Shown here piece after piece: positions 26,570 through 36,120 of a DNA stretch of 64,000 nt (positions are counted from its first letter, which is position 1; every line of letters begins with the position of its first letter). The notes under the pieces were generated by a model. That model did not search any database, was not told where the DNA came from, and was given only the letters and a program-made list of their open reading frames with translations. A program made the position numbers and the translations under genes. This stretch comes from HdN1 sp052035295 (lineage in GTDB: Bacteria > Pseudomonadota > Gammaproteobacteria > Pseudomonadales > Ketobacteraceae), in the NCBI GenBank assembly GCA_052035295.1, contig JBPOHS010000008.1:1-64000 (forward strand), given 5' to 3'.

Positions 26570-27817
26570 ATGTATCCAGCCCACGTATTGTCTTCCCCGC
26601 TAACATTGCCCTGTGGCGCCACGCTTCCCAACCGCTTCGGCAAATCCGCCATGAGTGAAGCATTGGGCACCCTCGACAACCATGTCACACCGTCGCTGGC
26701 AACGCTCTACGGGCGTTGGGCGCAGGGGCAGGTAGGGTTGGTTATCACCGGCAATGTCATGGTGGATCGTCGGCATCTGGGCGAGCCTGGCAACGTAGCG
26801 CTCGAAGATGATCGTGATATGGAGTTGCTACGGGCATGGGCGGCCGCTGGCACCGCCGGCGGAACCCACTTGTGGATGCAACTCAATCATCCGGGAAAGC
26901 AGGCGCCGAACCTGATCGTCAAGACCCCGGTGGCCCCTTCGGCAATATCGCTTGAGCCGCGTTTTCAGCGCTTTTTCAATCCGCCGCGTGCCCTGACGGA
27001 AGCTGACATCGAGGATATCGTAGAGCGTTTTGCACGAGCGGCCGCGTTGGCGAAACAGGCTGGATTTTCCGGTGTGCAAATTCATGGTGCGCACGGCTAC
27101 CTGGTTAGCCAGTTTCTTTCCCCCTTGCACAATCAGCGCAATGATAAATGGGGTGGGCCACTCGAAAATCGTGCCCGTTTTGCCGTCGAGATCCTGCGTG
27201 CGATTCGTGCTCAGGTGGGGGCTGAGTTTCCGGTGGGTATCAAAATGAACTCGGCCGATTTCCAGCGTGGCGGATTCAGTGAAGAGGAATCCATGCTGGT
27301 GGCGGAAATGCTGGCCGACGCGGGGCTGGATCTGTTGGAGATTTCCGGCGGTACCTATGAAGCGCCGCAAATGACCGGCAAGGATATTCGTGACAGCACG
27401 AAGCAGCGGGAAGCCTATTTCCTGCGTTACGCAGAACAAATTCGGCAGCGGGTGAAAACACCGTTGATGGTGACGGGCGGTTTTCGTACGTCGCAAGGAA
27501 TGGCAGATGCCATTTCGTCGGGCGCTGCCGATATTGTCGGCTTGGCCCGTTCGCTGGCGATCGAGCCTGATCTGTGCAAGCGAATCCTGCAGGGCGAATC
27601 TTTCAGCAGCAAGGTGAAGCCACGCACGACAGGCATTAAAGCCATTGATGACATGGCCATGATGGAAACGGTCTGGTATACCCGACAACTGCAGCGCATG
27701 GGTAATGGTAAATCACCGTGCCCTGACGAGAGTCCGTTGTGGGCGTTGATTCGCAACATGACCGTCTCCAGCTGGAAAGGCATCAAGACACAACGTTTGC
27801 GTGCCAGTGGTGGTTGA
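26570..27817 (+). CDS. Old Yellow Enzyme-type flavin oxidoreductase
   Basis: 415 aa from the ATG at 26570, preceded by CCGGAGAG. The family reduces activated C=C bonds or nitro groups with NAD(P)H through FMN. Signatures include LPNRFGKSAMSEA, MQLNHPGKQ, QIHGAHGYLVSQFLSPLHNQRND, an IKMNSADFQRGGFSEEES stretch and MVTGGFRTSQGMADA near the flavin phosphate. The HGAHGYL and RTD-like loops place it near the 2,4-dienoyl-CoA reductase or FadH-like branch, but it lacks the second FAD domain. The palindrome at 26538 suggests control by an electrophile- or drug-sensing repressor. Confidence 0.9.
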   Translation: MYPAHVLSSPLTLPCGATLPNRFGKSAMSEALGTLDNHVTPSLATLYGRWAQGQVGLVITGNVMVDRRHLGEPGNVALEDDRDMELLRAWAAAGTAGGTHLWMQLNHPGKQAPNLIVKTPVAPSAISLEPRFQRFFNPPRALTEADIEDIVERFARAAALAKQAGFSGVQIHGAHGYLVSQFLSPLHNQRNDKWGGPLENRARFAVEILRAIRAQVGAEFPVGIKMNSADFQRGGFSEEESMLVAEMLADAGLDLLEISGGTYEAPQMTGKDIRDSTKQREAYFLRYAEQIRQRVKTPLMVTGGFRTSQGMADAISSGAADIVGLARSLAIEPDLCKRILQGESFSSKVKPRTTGIKAIDDMAMMETVWYTRQLQRMGNGKSPCPDESPLWALIRNMTVSSWKGIKTQRLRASGG

Positions 27818-27846
27818 TTTCCTTTCCCTATAAAGGAGGCTGCAGC

Positions 27847-30480
27847 TCAAATGTTTGCGGCGTGTCGTGTGGGCGGCTGGTTTTTCTTGTTCAGCCAATC
27901 GACAAAATCGCTGAAGGGCATGGGCTTGGCAATGTAATACCCCTGCGCGAGGTCACAGCCGGCATCGCGCAGGAAATTGAGTGTCGCTTCGTCTTCAATT
28001 CCTTCTGCCACCACACGCAGCCCCAGATTATGTCCCATTTGCAGCGTCGTGGTGACGATGACCTGGTCATCCTGTTGCTGAGCCATGTCTTTTATAAAGG
28101 TACGATCAATTTTTATTTCCTGTACTGGCAGGCGCTTGAGGTAGGCAAGCGAAGAGTATCCGGTGCCGAAATCATCGATGGCAATGCCAAACCCCGCTCG
28201 ATCGAGTTCGTACAGAATGGTCGTGCCGCTGGTCTCATTCAGCATCATGGCCGTTTCGGTCAGTTCCATGACGATTTGACGGGGTGAAATTGCATGCTGC
28301 TGCGCTGCAAGCAAAATCCGGTCATGAAATGCCGGGTCTTGCAGATTTCTCGCCGAGATGTTGACCGACAAGGTTAATTCGTGTCCGAGGGCATTCAGTG
28401 TCTGCAGATAATGAAACGTTCTCTGGAAAACCCAGTAGGTCAGTGGCTGGATAACGCCCGTGCGTTCTGCCAGCGGGATGAATTGATCGGGCGGAATAAA
28501 TCCATGCTGCGGGTGTTTCCAGCGAATCAGCACTTCGGCGCCGGTCACGCTGCTGTTGGATAAATCGAGTTGCGGTTGCAGGTAGAGTTCAAGGTTGTCG
28601 GATTCTATGGCGTGGCGTAAATCACTGAGCAAGGTCAGTCGCTTGGCGCTGTAAGGATCTTCATCCTGACTATATATAGTCAATTGTTCCGGATGATTGC
28701 CTGCCAGCTCCAGGGCAATTTGCGCGCTTCGCAACAGGTGATCGGCGCTGTCGCCATGACGCGGGTATTGGCTGATACCGATTTGCACGTCCATTTGCAG
28801 CGACATTCCCTGGAAGGAAAACGGTTGCTCCAGACCTTTGCGCAATTGCAAGGCGAATTCCGAGATCGACTCCTTGTCGGTCAGCTTGATGATGCAGCCG
28901 AATATTACCCCTTCAATGGTGGCAATGAAGTGGGATTGACTGCCTGAATTTTCCACCGGGTGAGAGTTTGCATTTTCGCTGACCAGTGTGGACATGCGCT
29001 GGGAAAGCACCCGCAATATGGCATCACCATTCTGGTGCCCCAGCGTTTTGTTGAATTCGTGGAAGTTCTTGAAGCTCACCAGCACCAGGCTGAACCTTGT
29101 TTCGGCGTCCTGCTCGTGCGCAATCAGCTGGCGCAAGGACTCACGCATCAGGTTACGGTTTGGCAAACCGGTGGTTCCGCTATGAAGTGCGCGGAATATC
29201 AATTGATGTTCGGTATTTTTCAGTCTTACCAGCGCTTCGTGTTTCTCGGCCAGTGCGGAATAGCGTTCACGGCGCTCGGTGTTGAACCGGTCTGCCAATC
29301 CCAGCGAGAGCAGAATGACTTCGATGACTGCACCGAACGCCATACTGTTTTGTGTCATGGTGTTTGCTGGCAGTGCACCCAGCAAGGCGAGAGCATAGGC
29401 CACCACACCGAGCAACAGGCAAATCCATGCCAACAGGAAAAAAATCGCGGGGCGAGATCCTTTCTGCATACACACCCAGGCGACGATGCCCGCGAGCACA
29501 GAGGAAGTGACGGTATATATAGAAGATGCTTCGCTCAATACCCGGTCGAGGTCTGCGAGCTGAAATATCCAGATAACGGGGCCCACACACGCCAGGGTGA
29601 GCAGGAACTTGTCCATCTTCGGCCACAGCTGTTGCAAATGCACAAAGGAACGCAGAAACAGTAACGCCAGACTGACGCACGCGCTTGATCCCAGCGACGA
29701 AATCAGGCCACTGTACTCCCCCGTTTCAGACCACAGTATCAGGTGGCCGTATCCAGTGAGGGAATGGAATGTCAGAATCGTCGCAGACAAATAGGCGAGG
29801 TAGTAAATCTGCGACGGAAGCCGCAGCGTTGCATATAGAAAGAGGTTGTAAAGCAGCATGGCGTACATCACGCCGAAGAACGCGCCATAGAAATAATTGT
29901 TGCGAATTTCTTCGCGCATCAGGGTCCAGCGATTCCACACCTGCAAGGGTACCTGGATGGCACCGCCTTTGCGCTTCAGGTTGAACAGCAGGGTAACGTC
30001 CTCGCCGGGGGCCAGCTTTACCGGAAAAACGAAATTATGGTGTGGAACCTCCTGTTGCGAGACGGGAATGCCATATCCGGAGTGATGCAGCTCGATATTG
30101 CCATTTTGACGGACTATGTAGAGATCGGCGCGAACCAGATTGGCGTAGGCAATTTCAACATACCAGTGGTCAGCGTCCTGTGCGTCGGCCGACAGCCCCA
30201 GGTGGGTTTTGATCCAGATCGCACCGTCCTGATGCCCCAGGTTCAACGCGGTTTTCTGCTCATGCCTCACCAGAAGGTCAGTCGCTTGCAGCACCTCTGT
30301 TGCATTCAGGGCATCCTCAGCATCGATGCGATAGCTGATGGCCTGGTCGAGAACGCGAAAGGTGGTATCGGACTGGAGCAGGTTGGCGGACACGGGGCAG
30401 GCATAGCAAAGTGACAGGAGGAAGAACCACCTGCTTGTTTTTTGGAGTTTGGCAGAGAAGGTGCGGAAAAATAGGATCAC
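27847..30480 (-). CDS. 7TM-DISM membrane sensor with degenerate GGDEF and EAL domain
   Basis: 877 aa. A signal peptide and a periplasmic 7TMR-DISMED2-like domain (about 35-190) are followed by seven predicted membrane helices (about 195-395). A GGDEF-type domain (about 430-595) has SGTTGLPNR in place of DPLTGLPNR and TIEGVIFG where GGDEF should be, so it is probably inactive. The EAL domain (about 615-865) keeps EVL (Glu649), NISARNLQ, ELTETAMM, DDFGTGYSSLAYLK and VVAEGIED. These support an active c-di-GMP phosphodiesterase. The ligand for the outer domain is unknown; carbohydrate-like molecules are common for DISMED2. Confidence 0.92.
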   Translation of the reverse strand: MILFFRTFSAKLQKTSRWFFLLSLCYACPVSANLLQSDTTFRVLDQAISYRIDAEDALNATEVLQATDLLVRHEQKTALNLGHQDGAIWIKTHLGLSADAQDADHWYVEIAYANLVRADLYIVRQNGNIELHHSGYGIPVSQQEVPHHNFVFPVKLAPGEDVTLLFNLKRKGGAIQVPLQVWNRWTLMREEIRNNYFYGAFFGVMYAMLLYNLFLYATLRLPSQIYYLAYLSATILTFHSLTGYGHLILWSETGEYSGLISSLGSSACVSLALLFLRSFVHLQQLWPKMDKFLLTLACVGPVIWIFQLADLDRVLSEASSIYTVTSSVLAGIVAWVCMQKGSRPAIFFLLAWICLLLGVVAYALALLGALPANTMTQNSMAFGAVIEVILLSLGLADRFNTERRERYSALAEKHEALVRLKNTEHQLIFRALHSGTTGLPNRNLMRESLRQLIAHEQDAETRFSLVLVSFKNFHEFNKTLGHQNGDAILRVLSQRMSTLVSENANSHPVENSGSQSHFIATIEGVIFGCIIKLTDKESISEFALQLRKGLEQPFSFQGMSLQMDVQIGISQYPRHGDSADHLLRSAQIALELAGNHPEQLTIYSQDEDPYSAKRLTLLSDLRHAIESDNLELYLQPQLDLSNSSVTGAEVLIRWKHPQHGFIPPDQFIPLAERTGVIQPLTYWVFQRTFHYLQTLNALGHELTLSVNISARNLQDPAFHDRILLAAQQHAISPRQIVMELTETAMMLNETSGTTILYELDRAGFGIAIDDFGTGYSSLAYLKRLPVQEIKIDRTFIKDMAQQQDDQVIVTTTLQMGHNLGLRVVAEGIEDEATLNFLRDAGCDLAQGYYIAKPMPFSDFVDWLNKKNQPPTRHAANI

Positions 30481-30528
30481 TGGGCTGGCTGAAAACTCTG
30501 GTTGCTCCTTTTTTAATCAGTATAGACA

Positions 30529-30560
30529 ATTCCCGCAGGTCGCCAGTGACCTGCGGGAAT
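30529..30560 (-). repeat. Perfect 13-bp stem-loop
   Basis: ATTCCCGCAGGTC, a 6-nt loop (GCCAGT) and the exact complement form a perfect hairpin between the exported-protein gene (30622-31182) and the downstream sensor gene on the same strand. The minus strand has no T-run after the stem, so it may be a weak terminator or an mRNA processing/stability site. Confidence 0.5.
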
Positions 30561-30621
30561 CTTTAGGGGGCTTTAGTTATCAAGTATTTGAAGCAGGATC
30601 GATCGTTTGAAGCGGCGTCGT

Positions 30622-31182
30622 TCAGCGTGCTTTAAAGAATTTTTCCAGCACGCCTGCATTGCGTAATACCGCAGCCTTGTCGGCCGCTGGCGCATCCTTG
30701 GCGGCTTCCATGATTGCCTGGCTGCCCTGCATGGCCTGCTCCATCTGGGCACGCAGATGCGCCGGGATATTCGGGTTGTCTTCCATTTGCTTCATGGCCA
30801 TGCCCAGCTGATCTGGCGTGAATGCTTGATGCTTGCTCATGGCATTGGCGAAATGTGCAGTGATGATACGATCTCCCAACTGTGCCCATTCATCGGCATT
30901 CGCGTAGCCGTTTTGCTTCAGCACGCCCTGCACGTCACCGAAATGTGGGCTCTTTTTCGCTTCATTGATGCTCTGGGTGAAGGCATGGGCCGGATTTTTC
31001 ATGGCTGCCACTTGCTGGCCTTCAGGAATGACTTCATTGCTGGCGTGCTGTTTGCCCCAGCTCTGCAGGGCGGTCGCAGCGGTGACCCATTTCTGGATGT
31101 CAGCATCGCTCAGATCGGCAGCAATTGAGATTTGGCTCAGTGACAGGGCGGTGGCGAGTGTCATTATTTTAAGAATTCGCAT
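30622..31182 (-). CDS. Exported alpha-helical protein, unknown function
   Basis: 186 aa. A Sec signal peptide ends at SIAA, giving a mature protein starting near residue 22. The mature part is predicted to be mostly helical, rich in Ala, Gln, Met and Lys, with no cysteine and no recognised domain. Small proteins with this profile occur near periplasmic stress factors, but that is only a resemblance. It lies between the sensor protein and sufE on the same strand; a perfect hairpin at 30529-30560 separates it from the sensor gene. Confidence 0.7.
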   Translation of the reverse strand: MRILKIMTLATALSLSQISIAADLSDADIQKWVTAATALQSWGKQHASNEVIPEGQQVAAMKNPAHAFTQSINEAKKSPHFGDVQGVLKQNGYANADEWAQLGDRIITAHFANAMSKHQAFTPDQLGMAMKQMEDNPNIPAHLRAQMEQAMQGSQAIMEAAKDAPAADKAAVLRNAGVLEKFFKAR

Positions 31183-31319
31183 GAGGGCTCCAAAAAGTGG
31201 GCAGTGGAAATCAGGGCGATCATTGTGCCGGAGGATGATTCAGAATGGTAACAGTTGCCGATGAATTGCAAATGAACTGCGACTTCCGGCAGCGCATTGG
31301 CAGGCGAAGTAGCCGCTAT

Positions 31320-31751
31320 TCACGCCTGCTGTTGTGCAATCGACTGGATCTTTTTCACCATGGATTTGAGACCGTTGCCACGGGTCGGGCTGAGGTGCTT
31401 GATCAAACCGGTTTGATTGAAATAGTTTTCGATATCAAACGCCAGGATGTCAGCGGGCGTTTTTTCGTTGTACGCCGCCATGACCATGGCCAGCAGTCCC
31501 TTGACGATAAAAGCATCGCTGTCGACATCAAAGCTGAGCTTTCCGGTTGCCGAATCGTAATGATGCTGGATCCAGACCTGACTCTGGCAGCCTTGCAACA
31601 GGTTTTGCCCGGTTTTGATGTCATCAGGAAGAGCGGGCAGTTTCTTGCCCAGATCGATAATATAGCGGTAGCGTTCTTCCCAGTCGTCGAGAAAACTCAG
31701 ATCGTCGACCAGAATATCGCTGGTAATGTCGGTGCCAAAAGGGTGTTTCAT
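31320..31751 (-). CDS. sufE: Cysteine desulfuration protein SufE
   Basis: 143 aa from the ATG at 31751, which gives MKHPFGTDITSDILVDDLSF. SufE accepts sulfur from the SufS persulfide and passes it to SufBCD. The acceptor motif is GCQSQVW, with the Cys at about residue 50. LSPTRGNGLKSM matches the C-terminal family stretch. It is the last gene of the SUF operon, 58 nt after sufT. An upstream in-frame reading runs through the sufT end and was rejected. Confidence 0.95.
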   Translation of the reverse strand: MKHPFGTDITSDILVDDLSFLDDWEERYRYIIDLGKKLPALPDDIKTGQNLLQGCQSQVWIQHHYDSATGKLSFDVDSDAFIVKGLLAMVMAAYNEKTPADILAFDIENYFNQTGLIKHLSPTRGNGLKSMVKKIQSIAQQQA

Positions 31752-31809
31752 TGACAGAATTCCTGCCCGATGGAGGTAAAAAAGCGAATGGGGCAGTTGG
31801 CGCTCCGGC

Positions 31810-32364
31810 TCAGAGCAGCCCCAGTTCGAGTTTGGCTTCGTCGGAAATTCGCTCCCGATCCCACGGCGGATCAAAGACCAGTTTGACGTCCACCTGACCG
31901 ACATGCGGCACCTTGCCCAAGCGGTATTTTACATCATCTGCCAGCACCTGCCCCATCCCGCAGGTGGGAGAGGTGAGCGTCATGGTGACGCAGATGTCGG
32001 CTTTCCCGTCATCTTTCACGATGTTGGCCACGTCGTACACCAGCCCCAGTTCAACGATATTGACCGGAATTTCAGGGTCATACACGGTGGCTAACGCCTC
32101 CCATACATGGCTGGGCTGGAAGCTGCCGTTGTCTGGTGTGCTGAAATGCAGTTCGGCGCGTTCGAAACCCAGTGCGTCGGCATCAGTGCCGTCAATGCGG
32201 GCCATGCTGCCCTTGTGGGTCACGGTGTAGGTGCCACCCTTGGCCTGGGTGACCGTGATAAACGTATTCTTGGTAATGGTGATGGGCTCGCCGGAAGGCA
32301 CTAGGCGCGCCGGACAATCACGTTGTACCACTACCATGCGCTGTTCTTTTTGCAGGGTCATCAT
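31810..32364 (-). CDS. sufT: SUF system maturation factor SufT (MIP18 family)
   Basis: 184 aa. The C-terminal half is a MIP18/DUF59 domain with VWEALATVYDPEIPVNIVELGLVYD and the TSPTCGMGQVLADDV stretch. In other bacteria SufT helps deliver Fe-S clusters to target proteins. The N-terminal half (about 1-90) is a family-specific extension. It is read in the sufBCDSATE order, 23 nt after sufA. The catalytic role is not defined by sequence. Confidence 0.92.
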   Translation of the reverse strand: MMTLQKEQRMVVVQRDCPARLVPSGEPITITKNTFITVTQAKGGTYTVTHKGSMARIDGTDADALGFERAELHFSTPDNGSFQPSHVWEALATVYDPEIPVNIVELGLVYDVANIVKDDGKADICVTMTLTSPTCGMGQVLADDVKYRLGKVPHVGQVDVKLVFDPPWDRERISDEAKLELGLL

Positions 32365-32387
32365 GTCAGTTCACCACCTTCGACATC

Positions 32388-32744
32388 TTATTTGACAGTG
32401 AAGCTTTCACCGCAGCCGCACTCGCCCGTGACGTTGGGGTTACGAAACTGGATCGAGCGATTGAGCCCTTCCTTGACATAGTCGACTTCCATTCCCTGTA
32501 TCATCGGCAGACTTTCCTTGTCGATGAACACATTCAAGCCTTCGCTGATATGCAGTAAAACATCGTCGTTGGTGGTTGCTTCCACCGTATCGAGCACATA
32601 TTTATAACCGGAACATCCGCTGGGTTTGACCGCTACCCGGATGCCTTTCGCGCGCTCGTCAGACTGCAGACGCTTGCGCAAATGTTCGATGGCCGCCACG
32701 GTGAAAGTGATGCTGGATTCAGGAACAAACGTTTGAACGCTCAT
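32388..32744 (-). CDS. sufA: A-type Fe-S carrier SufA/IscA family
   Basis: 118 aa. HesB/IscA-type carrier proteins hold a cluster or iron in transit to apoproteins. The three conserved cysteines are visible: GCSGYKY, then GECGCGES near the C-terminus. GAGG lies about 10 nt ahead of the ATG at 32744. It lies between sufS and sufT on the same strand. It could also be an ErpA-like paralogue; placement inside the SUF operon favours SufA. Confidence 0.92.
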   Translation of the reverse strand: MSVQTFVPESSITFTVAAIEHLRKRLQSDERAKGIRVAVKPSGCSGYKYVLDTVEATTNDDVLLHISEGLNVFIDKESLPMIQGMEVDYVKEGLNRSIQFRNPNVTGECGCGESFTVK

Positions 32745-32760
32745 ATGCAGACCTCGTCAC

Positions 32761-34023
32761 TCAAAGGAACGTACTGACCTTTCGCAGGGCGTGGAAAAAC
32801 GTATCCACTTCCTGCGGTGAATTGTAGAACGCGAACGATGCTCGCACCGTTCCCGGAATGGCATACTGATCCATGATGGGCATGGCGCAGTGATGACCGG
32901 TGCGCACGGCAATGCCTTGCTGGTCGAGCAGGGTGCCGACATCATGCGGGTGACCGCCCTGCAGCAGGAATGACATAACGCCTGCCTTGCTGGTCGACCG
33001 CCCGATACGGGTCAGCCCTGTGAAGTCGTCCGCGAGTGCCTGGGCATAGGCGAGGAGGGCATCTTCGTGACGAATCAGGGCTGCGCGATCCAGCTTCTCC
33101 AGCCATTCCACGGCGGCGCCCAATCCGATAACGCCTGCAATATGGGGAGTGCCCGCCTCGAATTTGTAGGGTAATTCGTTATAGGTGGTTTTCTCGAAGG
33201 TCACGCGGGAAATCATCTCGCCGCCCCCTTGGTACGGAGGCATGGCATTCAACAGGTCGGCTTTGCCGTAAAGCACGCCGATGCCCGTTGGGCCGTACAT
33301 TTTGTGGCCCGAAAACGCATAAAAATCGCAGTCGAGTGCCTGCACGTCGATCTGCCAGTGAGGCATGGCCTGCGCGCCATCGATCATGGCAATCGCGCCG
33401 ACCTCATGTGCCTTGTCGATGATGTGCTTGACCGGGTTGATGGTGCCCAGCGCATTGGAGACATGTACCACCGACACCAGTCGGGTGCGTGGCGACAGCA
33501 ACCGGTGAAAAGCGTCGAGATCAAGATCGCCTTCTGCGGTAACCGGTATGACTTTCAGCGTCGCACCGGTCGCTTCGCACACGATTTGCCAGGGGACGAT
33601 GTTGGCGTGGTGTTCCATTGCCGATATCAGGATTTCGTCACCCTTGCCAACATTATTGCGGGCCCAGCTATGCGCGACCAGATTGATCGATTCCGTGGTG
33701 CCGCGTGTCCAGATCACCTGTTCCGCTGTGGGCGAATTGATATAGCGCGCAACCGCTTTACGTGCATTTTCAAAGCCCTGGGTCGCGCGATCGCTGAGTG
33801 CGTGCGCTGCACGGTGAACGTTGGAGTTATCCAGACGGTAGTAGTGATCGATAGCCTCGATCACTGCCGTCGGTTTGTGCGTGGTCGCCGCGTTGTCGAG
33901 ATACACCAAGGGCTTGCCATGCACCTGCTGGTGCAGGATCGGAAATTCCGCGCGCAACGCGTTGAGCGCCGCGTCTGGCAAAAACTGATCACGGAAGTCA
34001 GAGGCAGTGGGCCCGCCGTTCAT
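32761..34023 (-). CDS. sufS: Cysteine desulfurase SufS
   Basis: 420 aa. A PLP enzyme that takes sulfur from cysteine as a Cys persulfide. The PLP-lysine motif is in YAFSGHKMYGPTGIGVLYGK. The sulfur-accepting Cys is in RTGHHCAMPIMDQY. The LVYLDNAATTHKP opening is typical of group II desulfurases. The ATG at 34023 overlaps the sufD stop as ATGA; an upstream in-frame ATG at 34032 is less likely. SufE, encoded downstream, is its acceptor. Confidence 0.97.
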   Translation of the reverse strand: MNGGPTASDFRDQFLPDAALNALRAEFPILHQQVHGKPLVYLDNAATTHKPTAVIEAIDHYYRLDNSNVHRAAHALSDRATQGFENARKAVARYINSPTAEQVIWTRGTTESINLVAHSWARNNVGKGDEILISAMEHHANIVPWQIVCEATGATLKVIPVTAEGDLDLDAFHRLLSPRTRLVSVVHVSNALGTINPVKHIIDKAHEVGAIAMIDGAQAMPHWQIDVQALDCDFYAFSGHKMYGPTGIGVLYGKADLLNAMPPYQGGGEMISRVTFEKTTYNELPYKFEAGTPHIAGVIGLGAAVEWLEKLDRAALIRHEDALLAYAQALADDFTGLTRIGRSTSKAGVMSFLLQGGHPHDVGTLLDQQGIAVRTGHHCAMPIMDQYAIPGTVRASFAFYNSPQEVDTFFHALRKVSTFL

Positions 34024-35363
34024 AGGTCGCATAAGCCCCCCAGCTGCTTCACATCACGGAAATAGGCCATCAGACGCTGCTTCACCGCATCGGCAAGACC
34101 CGGTACTGGCAGTGTTTCAACGATTTCGTTGATGAAACCAAAGCTCAGCATGGCTTCGGCTGTCGCTTTGTCGATGCCGCGTGACTCAAAATAAAACAGG
34201 GCTTTTTCGTCGAGTTGGCCAATGCTGGCACCGTGCGCGCACTTGACGTCATCCGCGTAGATTTCGAGTTCCGGTTTGGTGTCGATCTCTGCTTCACGCG
34301 ACAGCAACAGGTTTTTGTTGTTCAGTTGCGCATCGGTCTTCTGTGCCTGCGGGTGAATATGGATCCGGCCATTGAATACCGCCCGTGATTGATCGGTGAT
34401 CAACCCCTTGTAGCGCGTGGTTGATTGGCAGCGCCCGCTGATGTGTTCCAGATTCAGGTGATTGTCGACATGCTGCGCATGCTTGCTGAGGAAGGCGCCA
34501 TTGAGTGTGGCTTCAGCGCCTGTCGCGGTAAACTGCAGGTGCAAATCATTGCGTACCAAGGTGGTTCCCAGTGTGACCAGGTAATGCTGGTAACGGCTGT
34601 CACGCTGCAGGCTGGTTTGCGTCACTTGTACCTGATGGCAGGCTTCGTCGGCCATTTGCAGCTGCACGTGCTGTAGCGAAGCGTTGTCCTGCACATGCAC
34701 TTGTACCAGTGAATTCAGCAGGCTCTTGCCGGCGTCACGCGGGGTATCACAGAGCTGTACCAGCGTGGCTTCGGCGCCACGTTCGATAACGACAAGAACG
34801 CGCAAGCTGGCAGCAAAACTCTCTGCGCTATCCGCCCATTGCTCAATCACAATCGGCTGTTCAATGCGCTTTCCGGCGCTTACCGTTACCACCCAGCCGT
34901 CTTGCAGGCTGGCTTCGGACAACTGTGCAAACGGATGCGATTGCCAGCGTGCGTCCAGCGTCAGCAAGGACGAATAACGCTGCAGTTCAGCTTCATCGAG
35001 ATCGCTCAAGCGTTGGCACTGCACACCCGCAGGAAGATCGCGGGCCTCTAGTATTGCGTGACCATTGTTGACGCGCAGACGCAGCGCTGCGTTTTCTATC
35101 GCAATATCGCTCGATGCGCTGCTGCTCTCGCTGACAGAACGCCAAAGCGTTTCATTTTCAAGCGCTTGCAACCCGGTGTATTTCCACGCTTCGGTTTTGC
35201 GATCCGGAAACACCATGGCTTGCAATTGTGAGCGTGCCGCCTCCTGGAGGTGACGTAAAACGGGTTGCTCAGCCAATGCACGTTGATCAGCCCACTGACA
35301 AGCAAGTTGTTTCAGCACTTGTGCATGCTGTGCGCGCGTTACCTGGGATGCAGTACCACTCAT
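34020..35363 (-). CDS. sufD: Fe-S cluster scaffold subunit SufD
   Basis: 447 aa from the ATG at 35363, which lies 1 nt after the sufC stop and opens MSGTASQVTRAQHAQ. SufD pairs with SufB and SufC to form the assembly scaffold. A long beta-helix region is followed by ARLNNKNLLLS-like DAQLNNKNLLLSREAEIDT and VKCAHGASIGQLDEKALFYFESRG, the conserved C-terminal stretch with the functional His of SufD. Longer in-frame readings upstream run through sufC and were rejected. The stop overlaps sufS. Confidence 0.96.
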   Translation of the reverse strand: MSGTASQVTRAQHAQVLKQLACQWADQRALAEQPVLRHLQEAARSQLQAMVFPDRKTEAWKYTGLQALENETLWRSVSESSSASSDIAIENAALRLRVNNGHAILEARDLPAGVQCQRLSDLDEAELQRYSSLLTLDARWQSHPFAQLSEASLQDGWVVTVSAGKRIEQPIVIEQWADSAESFAASLRVLVVIERGAEATLVQLCDTPRDAGKSLLNSLVQVHVQDNASLQHVQLQMADEACHQVQVTQTSLQRDSRYQHYLVTLGTTLVRNDLHLQFTATGAEATLNGAFLSKHAQHVDNHLNLEHISGRCQSTTRYKGLITDQSRAVFNGRIHIHPQAQKTDAQLNNKNLLLSREAEIDTKPELEIYADDVKCAHGASIGQLDEKALFYFESRGIDKATAEAMLSFGFINEIVETLPVPGLADAVKQRLMAYFRDVKQLGGLCDL

Positions 35364-35364
35364 G

Positions 35365-36120
35365 TCAGCCAGCCTTTGCTTCGTCGAGTACCCAGCCGTA
35401 GCCTTTTTCTTCCAGCTCCAGCGCCAGTTCGCGACCACCGCTCTTGATGATGCGGCCACCGGCCAGCACGTGCACATAATCGGGGACGATATAATCAAGC
35501 AGACGTTGGTAGTGGGTGATCATCACGATGCTGCGATCAGCGCGACGAAATGCGTTTACGCCTTCGGCCGCAATTTGCAGCGCATCGATATCGAGACCAC
35601 TGTCGGTTTCATCGAGCAGCGCCAGTTTCGGTTCGAGCAACGCCAGCTGCAGGATCTCGTTACGCTTCTTTTCACCACCGGAAAAACCTTCGTTGACGCC
35701 GCGCTTCAGGAAATCGGGATTGAGGTTCAGGGACTTGCATTTTTCCCGTGCCATGCGCATGAACGCGCTGGCATCGAGCGGTTCCTGGTGCCGGTGTTGA
35801 CGAATGGCATCCACGGAGGCTTTCAGAAATTGCAGGTTGCTGACGCCGGGAATTTCGACCGGGTATTGGAACGCGAGAAACACGCCTTCGCGGGCGCGTA
35901 TTTCCGGGGCCATGTCGAGCAGGTCCTTGCCTTCGAATATGACTTCGCCGCCGGTGACTTCGTAACCGTCACGGCCAGCGAGGACGTTGGCGAGGGTGCT
36001 CTTGCCGGAGCCGTTGGGGCCCATGATGGCATGAACTTCGCCGGTTTTTACGTGCAGGTTCAGGCCATTGAGGATGTTTTTGCCGTCGACCTGGGCGGTC
36101 AGGTTCTTGATAATCAGCAT
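35365..36120 (-). CDS. sufC: Fe-S assembly ATPase SufC
   Basis: 251 aa. An ABC-type ATPase that drives SufBCD rearrangement. The Walker A is GPNGSGKST (GPNGSGKSTLAN), the signature FSGGEKKRNEI, Walker B LALLDETDSGLDID, and the H-loop VMITHYQRLLDY. The ATG at 36120 has no clear ribosome-binding site. It overlaps a possible 24-codon frame (36114-36188), so initiation may rely on coupling. The 427-nt gap to sufB holds two palindromic elements. Confidence 0.97.
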   Translation of the reverse strand: MLIIKNLTAQVDGKNILNGLNLHVKTGEVHAIMGPNGSGKSTLANVLAGRDGYEVTGGEVIFEGKDLLDMAPEIRAREGVFLAFQYPVEIPGVSNLQFLKASVDAIRQHRHQEPLDASAFMRMAREKCKSLNLNPDFLKRGVNEGFSGGEKKRNEILQLALLEPKLALLDETDSGLDIDALQIAAEGVNAFRRADRSIVMITHYQRLLDYIVPDYVHVLAGGRIIKSGGRELALELEEKGYGWVLDEAKAG

